A DNA stretch of 64,000 nucleotides from assembly GCA_963809795.1 (NCBI GenBank), contig CAWELN010000021.1, forward strand, positions 124,001-188,000, in the 5' to 3' direction. Origin of the DNA: DASUAS01 sp963809795. Lineage in GTDB: Bacteria > Actinomycetota > Acidimicrobiia > IMCC26256 > DASPTH01. The translations under genes were made by a program, and so were the position numbers. Within the stretch, counting starts at the first letter, position 1. Every line of letters begins with the position of its first letter. Of the stretch, positions 41,579-49,583 are shown piece by piece. The notes beneath the pieces were generated by a model. It had not been told where the DNA came from, did not search any database, and was given only the letters and a program-made list of their open reading frames with translations.

Positions 41579-42919
41579 ATGGGGGACGGACGCATCACGG
41601 TGTTCCTCGCCGACGACAACGTGATCGTCCGCGAGGGGGTGCGTGCGTTGCTCGCGCTGGAATCCGACCTCGACGTGGTCGGGACCGCCGACGATTACGA
41701 CAGCCTCCTCGCGGGCGCCGAGGAGGTGGCGCCCCAGGTGCTCGTCACCGACATCCGCATGCCGCCGAGCTTCCAGCAGGAGGGCATCGACGCGGCCAAG
41801 GAGCTCCGCAAGCGCCACCCCGGCACCGGCGTGGTCGTGTTGTCGCAGTACGACGACCCCGACTACGCCATCGCCCTGCTCGGCGACGGCGCCGCCGGCT
41901 ACGCCTACCTCCTCAAGGACCGGGTCGGCGAGGGCAACCAGCTCGCCCGGGCCGTGCGCGAGGTGGCGACCGGTGGCTCGGTGCTCGACCCGAAGATCGT
42001 CGAGGCGCTGGTGCAGCCGGTCACCGACGACGCCGGCCTGACCGCGGCCGACGAGCACCTGCTCCACGAGATCGCCGAGGGCCGGCCGATCAAGGCGATC
42101 GCCAGCGCGCACGGCACCACCGCGGCCGCGATCGCAGACTCGGTGGAGGAGCTGTTCCTCAAGCTGTCGGAGGGCGCGAGCACGGGCACCGCCGGCGCGT
42201 TGAAGCGGCTGCGCATGCTCCACACCGCGATCGTCGACCGCGAGGAGCAGGGCGAGCGGCTGAGCCGGCTGCTCCCCGGCGGTCTGGCCGAGAAGGTGCG
42301 CAAGGAGGGGCGCGGCATCGGTGAGACCGAGACGCTCGACGTCACCGTGCTCATGGGCGACATCCGCGGCTACTCGGGGATCGCGGAGCGCAGCGACCCG
42401 ACGCAGCTCGCCGCGCAGTTGAGCGATCACCGGGCCGAGATGAACCGCGCCATCCTCGACGAGGGCGGCACCGTGATGCAGTTCGTGGGTGACGCGGTGA
42501 TGGCGTGCTTCGGGGCGCCGGTGCCGCTCGACGACCACGCCGACCGCGCGGTCTGCGCGGCGCGCTCGATGCTGGAGCGCCAGCGCGAGCTCAACGAGCG
42601 GTGGTTGGCGCAGAGTCGCGCACCGTTCGGCATCGGCATCGGCGTGTCGACCGGGCCGGTCGCCGCCGCGCTGCTCGGCTCCGAGGAGCGGGTCGAGTAC
42701 ACGCTGGTGGGCGACACGGTGAACCTCGCGCAACGGCTGCAGGACCTGGCTCGACCGTCGGGCCGCATCGTGATCAACGAGAGCACGTACTCGGCGCTCC
42801 ACTCCGACTTCGACGTGGTGCCGCTCGACGAGACGACGGTGAAAGGGCGGAACACGCCGGTGCGGGCGTACCGCATCGACGTGTTCGACGACATGGAACG
42901 GGGACTGGCACATGAGTGA
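41579..42919 (+). CDS. Receiver-domain class III nucleotide cyclase
   Basis: A 446-residue fusion. Residues 1-125 are a receiver domain (acidic pair Asp12/Asp13, phospho-acceptor Asp58 in LVTDIRMPP, Ser89, Lys113). Residues ~150-200 look like a decayed LuxR-type helix-turn-helix (LTAADEHLLHEIAEGRPIKA). Residues ~250-440 are a class III cyclase catalytic domain with metal aspartates Asp261 and Asp305 and transition-state Asn382 and Arg386. The usual adenine-selecting Lys is Gln301 (MQFVGD), and Thr375 occupies the partner position, so ATP versus GTP use is uncertain. GGAGAGCC precedes the ATG. The ABC ATPase gene starts inside its last codons (8-base overlap), and the operon ends with a histidine kinase. 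Confidence 0.92.
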   Translation: MGDGRITVFLADDNVIVREGVRALLALESDLDVVGTADDYDSLLAGAEEVAPQVLVTDIRMPPSFQQEGIDAAKELRKRHPGTGVVVLSQYDDPDYAIALLGDGAAGYAYLLKDRVGEGNQLARAVREVATGGSVLDPKIVEALVQPVTDDAGLTAADEHLLHEIAEGRPIKAIASAHGTTAAAIADSVEELFLKLSEGASTGTAGALKRLRMLHTAIVDREEQGERLSRLLPGGLAEKVRKEGRGIGETETLDVTVLMGDIRGYSGIAERSDPTQLAAQLSDHRAEMNRAILDEGGTVMQFVGDAVMACFGAPVPLDDHADRAVCAARSMLERQRELNERWLAQSRAPFGIGIGVSTGPVAAALLGSEERVEYTLVGDTVNLAQRLQDLARPSGRIVINESTYSALHSDFDVVPLDETTVKGRNTPVRAYRIDVFDDMERGLAHE

Positions 42920-43712
42920 GCTTCGGGAGACGGGGGAGATGACGGCGGAGATGGTGGGAGACATCACGGGGAAGCAGGTGGGGGACGTGGCCGCGACCGC
43001 GGGGCCGGTGGTGGAGACGCACGGCCTCCGCAAGACGTTCGAGTCCGAGGGCGCGCCGGTCCGCGCGCTGCGAGGCGTCGACTTCACGATGACGCCGGGC
43101 GAGTTCGTGGCGGTGATGGGACCGTCGGGCTGCGGCAAGTCGACGCTGCTCAACATCGTCGCCGGCCTCGACACGCCCACCGACGGCGACGTGTGCCTGG
43201 CCGGCGAGGCGCTGGTCGGCAAGACCGAGGACGAGCTCGCGATCATGCGCCGCCGCCACATCGGCATCGTGTTCCAGTTCTTCAACCTGCTCGAGGGCAT
43301 GAGCGTGCTCGAGAACGTGACGCTGCCCGCGGTGATCGCGGGCGCGCCGCGCAAGCGCGCCGAGACCCGCGCCCGCGACCTCCTCGACCTCCTCGGCCTC
43401 GGCGACAAGGCGAAGGACGCGCCCGGTGTGTTGTCGGGCGGTCAGCGGCAGCGGCTCGCCATCGCGCGCGCGCTCGCCAACGAGCCCACCCTGCTCCTCG
43501 CCGACGAGCCCACCGGCGCGCTCGACTCCGAGGGCGGCCACGAGGTGCTCGAGTTGTTCCGCCGCCTCCACGCCGGCGGCCAGACCATCCTGATGGTGAC
43601 CCACGACGACGCCGTCGCCGCCGCCGCCGACCGCATCGTGCGGATGCGCGACGGGCGCATCGAGTCCGAAGCCGAGGAGGCCGCGGCTTCGGCGGTCTCC
43701 ACCGCCTTCTAG
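42912..43712 (+). CDS. ABC transporter ATP-binding protein (MacB/LolD-like)
   Basis: A 266-residue ATPase. Walker A GPSGCGKST, Q-loop VFQFFNLLEGMS, signature LSGGQRQRLAIARAL, Walker B LLLADEPTGALD and switch His in MVTHDD are all intact. The sequence groups with the MacB/LolD family, which powers FtsX-type permeases. An N-terminal extension of ~35 residues (rich in Glu, Met and Gly) precedes the core and may belong to a later start. It overlaps the cyclase gene by eight bases and drives the permease encoded 74 bases downstream. Confidence 0.93.
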   Translation: MSELRETGEMTAEMVGDITGKQVGDVAATAGPVVETHGLRKTFESEGAPVRALRGVDFTMTPGEFVAVMGPSGCGKSTLLNIVAGLDTPTDGDVCLAGEALVGKTEDELAIMRRRHIGIVFQFFNLLEGMSVLENVTLPAVIAGAPRKRAETRARDLLDLLGLGDKAKDAPGVLSGGQRQRLAIARALANEPTLLLADEPTGALDSEGGHEVLELFRRLHAGGQTILMVTHDDAVAAAADRIVRMRDGRIESEAEEAAASAVSTAF

Positions 43713-43786
43713 GTCGACGGCGTCGCGATCGTGCCCGGTCGCGTGGCCGCCCGGCTGGACCTGGCGTCGGTGCCGAGGAGCGGGTG

Positions 43787-46153
43787 ATGGGCGCCATCGT
43801 GATGCTCGGGCGCGCCGAGTTGCGCCGCCGTTGGCGCAGCGTGGTGGTGCTCACACTGTTGGTCGGGTTCGCCGGAGCGGTCGCACTCTCACTGTTCGCC
43901 GGCGCCCGCCGCACCGAGACCGCCCTGGCGCGCTTCGAGAGCACGAGCCGGTCTGCGAACGTCGAGATCGACGCCGGCGACACGACCCCGGCGCAGCTCG
44001 CGGAGTTCCGTCGCACCCCGGGCGTCGCCGAGGTCGCGCAGCTGCACCAGCTCACGCTCGTCTCGTCGGATGGTCGCTTCCTCCCCGCCGCGGCGCAGGT
44101 CGACACCCGGTTCGGTCGCGTCATCGACCGGCCGCGCATCATCGCCGGCCGGCCGGCCGACCTCGGCGCGGTTGACGAGCTGGACATCGGCGAAGGGCTC
44201 GCGCAGCAGCTTCATCTGAAGGTCGGCGACCGTCTTCCGTTCGACTCGATGAGCCCCGCGGACGTCAGGAGCCAGGCGCCGGTCGTCAGGCCCTCGGGCC
44301 CGCGCGTGACCTTCCGGATCGTGGGCATCGTCCGCCGGCCCCTCGACCTCGGCGGCCGGGGCGCCGCCGGCGGCGTGATCGTGCCGACGCCGGCCTTCCT
44401 GGCCCGGTACGGCGATCTGATCGGGTCGTACTCGGGCTCGGTGCTGCGGGTCCGCACCGAGGACGCGTCGGACGTCACCAGGGTGTCGAACGCGGCGCGC
44501 AGCATCTTCGGTGCCGCGAGCGCCTTCTCGTTCACGAACCTGAGCGTCGAGGGGCAGGCGGCGCAGAACGCGATCGACGTGGCGACCGTCGGTCTCTACA
44601 TCGCGGCGGGCGTCGCGATCCTGACCGCGCTCGTCGGCATCGGCATCGCACTCTCGCGCGAGATCGCGCTCGGTGATGCGCAGCAGCTGACCCTCAGCGC
44701 GCTCGGCATGCGGCCTCGACACCGGGTGGCGGCCGCCGCCGCGATCGCGCTGCCGATCGCGGCGGTAGGTGCGGTGCTCGCCGTCGTGGGCGCGGTCCTC
44801 GCCTCGCCCATCTTCCCGATCGGGGTGGCCGGCAAGGCGGAGCCCGATCCCGGCATACGGCTCGACGGCGTGACCGTCGGCGTCGGCTTCGTTGCCGTCG
44901 TGGTCGTGGTGCTCGTGATCGCGCTCCTCGCCGGGCTGCGGACCGCCCGGGCCACCGGACCGGTCCAGGAAGCGTCGAGGCCCGGCGTCGCCGCACGGAT
45001 CGCGCAACAGAGTGGCACCCGTCCGCCCATCGCGGTCGGGGTGCGATTCGCGCTCGATCCCGGACACCAACGTCGCGCCTTGCCCGTGCGGTCGTCGTTG
45101 TTCGGTGCCGCGTTCGGCGTCGTGGTCGTCGTGGCGGTGCTCGTGTTCTCGGCCGGCCTCGACCATCTCATCGCGACACCCGCCGCGTTCGGGTGGACGT
45201 GGGACCTGACGGCATACGACACCAAGGCCGAGCCACAGCACGGCGACTGCTCGTCCCTCACGACGCGCTTCACCCGCGTGGCCGGCATCACCGACGTCGC
45301 GTCGGTGTGCAACGGCAGTGTCGAGGTTGCCGGTCGTCCGGTCACGGGATGGGGGTACTACGAGATCCGAGGCAACATCGGACCGGCGGTCGTGACCGGC
45401 CGAGCACCGAGGACCGACGACGAGGTCGCGCTCGGCGCGAAGACCCTCGGTGCCGTGCACCGCTCGGTCGGTGGCACCGTGCGGGTCGCCGGCGCGAGCG
45501 GATCGAAGATGTTCCGCATCGTGGGCCAGGCGGCGTTCCCCAGCCTGTCCGACCCGGAGCCACTCGCCGATGGCGCCGCGTTCACCGCGCGAGGACTGAA
45601 CCGTCTTGGCGCCAATGGTGGTTGGAACATCGTCGTGCGCCTCGCTCCCGGGGCGAACCGCGCGCAGCTCGCGCGCGAGGTCGCGCCGCCCAAGGGCCTC
45701 GGGGGCGACGTCGGGTCCACGGTTCCCACCGAGATCGACCGCGTGCGCCAGATCCGAGGCTTGCCCGTCGCGCTCGCTGCCTTCGTCGCCGTCGTCGCGC
45801 TCGTCGCCGTCGGACTGGGCCTCGTCGCCTCCGTGCGCCGCCGTCGTCGTGAGTTGGCCGTGCTCAAGACGCTCGGGTTCACGCGTCGGCAGGTCCGGAC
45901 CACCGTGGCGTGGCAGGCGAGCACGGTGGCCGCGGTCGGGCTCCTGATCGGCATCCCGATCGGTCTGCTCACAGGCGCGTTCGTGTGGCGACGCGTCACG
46001 AACGAGCTCGGCGTGTCGCCCGGGCTGACCTGGCCCGTCGTCGGTGTCGTCGCGCTCGTGATCGCGGCCGTGCTGTCCGTGAACCTCGTCGCCGCGATAC
46101 CGGCGCGCCGCGCTGCACGCACGCGCCCCGCAGTCGTCCTACGATCGGAGTGA
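43787..46153 (+). CDS. FtsX-type ABC permease
   Basis: A 788-residue membrane protein with an N-terminal helix (VVVLTLLVGFAGAVALSLFAGARRTETA), a large outer domain, a block of helices around residues 265-390, a second outer domain, and C-terminal helices. It ends in the FtsX/MacB-like LAVLKTLGFTRRQVRTTVAWQAS coupling region and IPARRAARTRPAVVLRSE. The double FtsX arrangement is typical of actinobacterial exporters that act on envelope substrates by mechanotransmission rather than bulk import. Its stop overlaps the GTG of the kinase gene by four bases (GTGA). The substrate is unknown. Confidence 0.9.
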   Translation: MGAIVMLGRAELRRRWRSVVVLTLLVGFAGAVALSLFAGARRTETALARFESTSRSANVEIDAGDTTPAQLAEFRRTPGVAEVAQLHQLTLVSSDGRFLPAAAQVDTRFGRVIDRPRIIAGRPADLGAVDELDIGEGLAQQLHLKVGDRLPFDSMSPADVRSQAPVVRPSGPRVTFRIVGIVRRPLDLGGRGAAGGVIVPTPAFLARYGDLIGSYSGSVLRVRTEDASDVTRVSNAARSIFGAASAFSFTNLSVEGQAAQNAIDVATVGLYIAAGVAILTALVGIGIALSREIALGDAQQLTLSALGMRPRHRVAAAAAIALPIAAVGAVLAVVGAVLASPIFPIGVAGKAEPDPGIRLDGVTVGVGFVAVVVVVLVIALLAGLRTARATGPVQEASRPGVAARIAQQSGTRPPIAVGVRFALDPGHQRRALPVRSSLFGAAFGVVVVVAVLVFSAGLDHLIATPAAFGWTWDLTAYDTKAEPQHGDCSSLTTRFTRVAGITDVASVCNGSVEVAGRPVTGWGYYEIRGNIGPAVVTGRAPRTDDEVALGAKTLGAVHRSVGGTVRVAGASGSKMFRIVGQAAFPSLSDPEPLADGAAFTARGLNRLGANGGWNIVVRLAPGANRAQLAREVAPPKGLGGDVGSTVPTEIDRVRQIRGLPVALAAFVAVVALVAVGLGLVASVRRRRRELAVLKTLGFTRRQVRTTVAWQASTVAAVGLLIGIPIGLLTGAFVWRRVTNELGVSPGLTWPVVGVVALVIAAVLSVNLVAAIPARRAARTRPAVVLRSE

Positions 46154-48321
46154 CCGTGGTCACCAGCCTCGACGACGTCCAGCCCCTGGAGCTCGCGAGC
46201 ATCCGCGACGATGCGCGCGAGCGCCGCGCCGTGGACGTCGCGCGCCACCGTGTCGGTCGTGCTCGCCGTCGTCGCCCTCGCGCTGGCCGTCATCGCCGCG
46301 CTGGTCGGCGACCGCGTGCCGCTCGGTCCCGGCCGCGTGCTCAGCGTCATCCTGGTCGGCGCGTGGGCGCTGGCGGCGGTGTTCGTCGCGGTGCACCGCC
46401 CGCGCGAGCCGCTCGCCGAGATCATGGCGCTGGCCGCCATCGTCGGCGCCGCGCTCCTGCTCGGTGCCGCGCTCGCCGGTCGCAACGTCGCCACCGACAC
46501 CGTGCGCGACTTCGGCAGCGGGCGTGCGCGCGGTCGGTGTCGCGCTGCTCCCGGCCGTCGGCCTGCACCTCGTGCTCGGACTGCCCGACGGTGCGCTCCG
46601 CTCGCGGCCGCGGCGGCTGTGGACGGCCGCGGGCTACGCGGCCAGCGCGGTCGTCGCGGGGTTCCTGGTGAACGACCGGCCGCGCGTCGCGCTCTGGCCG
46701 GTGCTGACCGTCGCCGCCATCGACGCGGTGGTGGGGCTGATCGGGTACGTCGCGCGCTGCCGGGCGGCGAAGTCGGTGCAGGAACGGGCGCGGCTGCAGT
46801 GGCCGGCGTGGGGCGTCGTGGTCGCGGCGGCGATCTCGTTGACCGCGTGGGTGTTGCACGAGCTGGTGACCTGGCCGGAGCCGATCCGCGCCGTCGCGCT
46901 GAGCACCAGCATCCTCGTGCCGCTCTCCCTCGCGCTGGGCGCGTCCGAAGGCGTCGCGGTGCGCATCGACCGCCTCCTGGTCCACACGATCACCATGGCC
47001 GGTCTGGCGGCGATGGTGGCGGCGTCGTACCTGCTCATCGTGCTCGGCCTCGGGCGTTCGCCGACGGGCGACGAGAAGACCCTCCTCGGCCTCTCGATGT
47101 TGGCCGCCGCGGTGGCCGCGCTCCTTTGGATCCCGATGCGCCAACGGCTCACCGACTTCGCCACGCGGCGGGTGTACGGCGAGCGCCACGCGCCCGACGA
47201 GGTGATCCGCACCTTCGGCAGCCGGCTCACGCGCGCGCTCCCGCTCGACGAGCTGCTGTTGCAGCTGGCCGAGTCGCTGAAGAAGACGATGACGCTGAGC
47301 GTCGCCGAGGTGTGGACGCGGGGGAGCACCGGCCGGCTGGAGCGGGCGGTGTCGGTCCCCGACCGCGGTGTCGCGCACCTCGTGCTCGGCGCCGAGGAGG
47401 AGACGGTCGTCGCGCGCGCGGGCGTGTGCGGCGCGGCGTGGGCGCGCATCTGGCTCCCCGCGATCCTGCAGTCCGACGACGAGGTGCTGCGCGTCGCGCC
47501 CATCACCAACAGCGGCGAGCTGCTCGGCATGATCGTCGTGCGCCGGCCGGACGGTGGCGCTGCCGTTCGACGAGCACGACGACCAGGCGCTCACCGAGCT
47601 GGCCCGCCAGGTCGGGCTGGCGCTGCACAACGTGAAGCTCGACTCGGCGTTGCAGGAGTCGCTCGACGAGGTGCGCCGGCAGGCCGACGAGCTGCGCGCC
47701 TCACGCGCCCGCATCGTCGAAGCGGGCGACGCCCAGCGGCGCCGCATCGAGCGCGACCTCCACGACGGCGCGCAGCAGCACCTGGTGGCGCTGGCGGTGA
47801 GCGTGAACCTCGTCCGCCAGATCGCGGACACCGACCCCGACGCGGCCAACGCGATGCTCGAGCAGATCGGCACCGACCTGCAGGAAGCGGTGCAGGAGCT
47901 CCGCAACCTCGCGCACGGCATCTACCCCCCGCTCCTGATGGACCGCGGTCTCGGCGAGGCGCTCTCGGCGGCGGCCGGGCGCGCCGCGCTCCCCACCGGT
48001 GTCGACGCCGACGGGATCGGCCGCTACTCGCAGGCGGTGGAGGCGGCGGTCTACTTCTGCTGCCTCGAGGCGCTCCAGAACGCGGCCAAGCACGCCGGTG
48101 ACGGCGCCCAGGCCATGATCACGGTGCGCGAGGACGAGCACGCGCTGCTGTTCGAGGTGCGCGACGACGGCGCCGGGTTCGACCTCGCGACCGGCGCGCA
48201 CCACGGGCACGGCTTCGTCAACATGAGCGACCGGGTCGGGGCGATCGGCGGCAGCATCACCGTGGAATCGGGCCCGGGGCGGGGCACCGCCATCCGCGGC
48301 CGCATCCCTCTGAACGACTGA
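46150..48321 (+). CDS. NarL-type sensor histidine kinase (two or three frame breaks)
   Basis: About 720 residues if the breaks are removed. The N-terminal third is membrane-embedded (SVVLAVVALALAVIAALVG, then VGVALLPAVGLHLVLGLPDG and further helices). A GAF-like linker follows (LPLDELLLQLAESLKKTMTL). The kinase core has the HisKA_3 H-box RRRIERDLHDGAQQHLVALA with the phosphorylated His, N-box LEALQNAAKHAG and G-box RDDGAGFD. Frame changes near 46515 and 47557 each correspond to one extra G. A third near 46240 is needed only if translation starts at the GTG overlapping the FtsX stop, and the ATG at 46211 avoids it. It is the only kinase near three receiver proteins. Confidence 0.82.
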
Positions 48322-48344
48322 ACGACTGAACCGCGGCGCGCCCG

Positions 48345-48743
48345 TTATCCGGCGGGGGACCGATCCGGGGAATGGCCGAAGCGCTCCCACACGTCACGGA
48401 CGACGGCGGGGCCGAACTCCTCCTTGTGCACGTACTCCACCGCGCCCGAGGAATCGGCGTCCGAGGGGAGGTCGGCGGCCTGGTAGGTGGAGAGGAGCAT
48501 GACGACGGCGTGGGGATGGGCGGCGGTGATGCGCCGGGTCGCTTCGATCCCGTTGATGCCGGGGAGGTTGATGTCCATCAGCACCAGCCCGGGGGCCAGG
48601 GCGTCGGCGAGCTCGACCGCCTCCTCACCGCTCTCGGCCTCGCCCACCACCTCGAACCCGGGGGTGGCGGTGACCACCGCCCGCGCGGCACGGCGGAACG
48701 GCGCTTGATCGTCGACGATCAGGACGGGGACCGAGCCGGGCAC
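48345..48743 (-). CDS. Single-domain response regulator (receiver only)
   Basis: A 132-residue receiver with LIVDDQAPFRRAARAVV, LVLMDINLPGINGIEATRRI (phospho-acceptor Asp) and the Lys in YVHKEEFG. There is no output domain. Receiver-only proteins act as phosphate sinks or allosteric partners. It ends 24 bases from the kinase gene, tail to tail, and is probably phosphorylated by that kinase. A two-tier hairpin lies between its start and the end of the upstream response-regulator gene. Confidence 0.9.
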   Translation of the reverse strand: MPGSVPVLIVDDQAPFRRAARAVVTATPGFEVVGEAESGEEAVELADALAPGLVLMDINLPGINGIEATRRITAAHPHAVVMLLSTYQAADLPSDADSSGAVEYVHKEEFGPAVVRDVWERFGHSPDRSPAG

Positions 48744-48780
48744 GACTCCATTCTCCCATCCGGACCAGGGGCCTGGCAGG

Positions 48781-48816
48781 GTGCGGACACCACCCCGAAG
48801 GGTGGGGAGACCGCAC
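48781..48816. terminator. Two-tier hairpin between the two response-regulator genes
   Basis: GTGCGG pairs with CCGCAC outside, and CCACCC pairs with GGGTGG inside around a CGAA tetraloop. It is stable and GC-rich but has no T-run. It could stop minus-strand transcription coming from the NarL-type gene or act as an attenuator. Confidence 0.45.
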
Positions 48817-48868
48817 CCGGGGCGGCGACCCGGCCGCGAGGCGCGGCCGTCGGCCCGGCCCGGTGGCC

Positions 48869-49531
48869 CTAGCGGTCGGCCAGGTAGAGGAGCACCGCCT
48901 TGACCCGACGGTGCACGTCGGGCTCCTCCGAGAGCCCGAGCTTGGAGAACACCGAATTGATGTGCTTCTCGACCGCCCGCTCGGAGAGGCCGAGCGCCGC
49001 CGCCACCGAGGCGTTGTTGCGGCCCTGGGCCATCTCGGCCAGCACCTCGCTCTCCCGCGGGGTGAGGTACTGGAGGGGGGAGTCGGCCCGGCGTGAGCGG
49101 GCGTCGACCAGCGCCTCGACGACCTTGGGATCGATCACCGAGCCGCCTCCCGCGACCTCGCGGATCGCCCGCACCAGCTGGTCGACGTCGGAGACTCGCT
49201 CTTTCAGGAGGTAGGCGCGCCGCTCGGAGCCACCGTCGAGCAGCTCGAGCGCGTAGCCCGGCTCGACGTACTGGCTGAGCACCACGACCCCCAGGCCGGG
49301 ATGCGAGTGCCGCAGCTGCGCGGCGGCGCGGACGCCTTCGTCGGTACCCGTCGGTGGCATGCGGATGTCGGTGAGCACGACGTCGGGCAAGGTGGTGTCG
49401 ACGGTCGCGAGCAGCCCGTCGAAGTCCTCACAGACCCCGGCGACCTCGATGTCGGGATCGGAGTCGAGCAGTCGGGTGACGGCCTCGCGCACGAGATAGT
49501 TGTCTTCCGCGACCACGACCCGGATGGGCAT
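48869..49531 (-). CDS. NarL/LuxR-type response regulator
   Basis: A 220-residue DNA-binding regulator. The receiver holds VVVAEDNYLVREAVTRLL and VVLTDIRMPP (phospho-acceptor). The C-terminal LuxR helix-turn-helix reads YLTPRESEVLAEMAQGRNNASVAAALGLSERAVEKHINSVFSKLGL. The receiver is a close paralogue of the one fused to the cyclase at 41579: both contain DIRMPP, VVVLSQY, YLLK-x-RV and REVA-GGSV-DPK-VEALV. This implies recognition by the same kinase. The start at 49531 has a -10-like TAGCCT seven bases upstream. It is divergent from the DUF2207 gene. Confidence 0.93.
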   Translation of the reverse strand: MPIRVVVAEDNYLVREAVTRLLDSDPDIEVAGVCEDFDGLLATVDTTLPDVVLTDIRMPPTGTDEGVRAAAQLRHSHPGLGVVVLSQYVEPGYALELLDGGSERRAYLLKERVSDVDQLVRAIREVAGGGSVIDPKVVEALVDARSRRADSPLQYLTPRESEVLAEMAQGRNNASVAAALGLSERAVEKHINSVFSKLGLSEEPDVHRRVKAVLLYLADR

Positions 49532-49538
49532 GCGGGGG

Positions 49539-49544
49539 AGGCTA
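49539..49544 (-). promoter_or_regulatory. -10-like element TAGCCT for the NarL-type regulator
   Basis: TAGCCT on the minus strand ends seven bases before the start at 49531. The divergent DUF2207 gene has the same hexamer at 49569-49574. Confidence 0.45.
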
Positions 49545-49568
49545 CGCGACCGCATGGTCGGTCGCCGG

Positions 49569-49574
49569 TAGCCT
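49569..49574 (+). promoter_or_regulatory. -10-like element TAGCCT for the DUF2207 gene
   Basis: TAGCCT ends nine bases before the ATG at 49584. Confidence 0.45.
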
Positions 49575-49583
49575 CCGCGCCTG

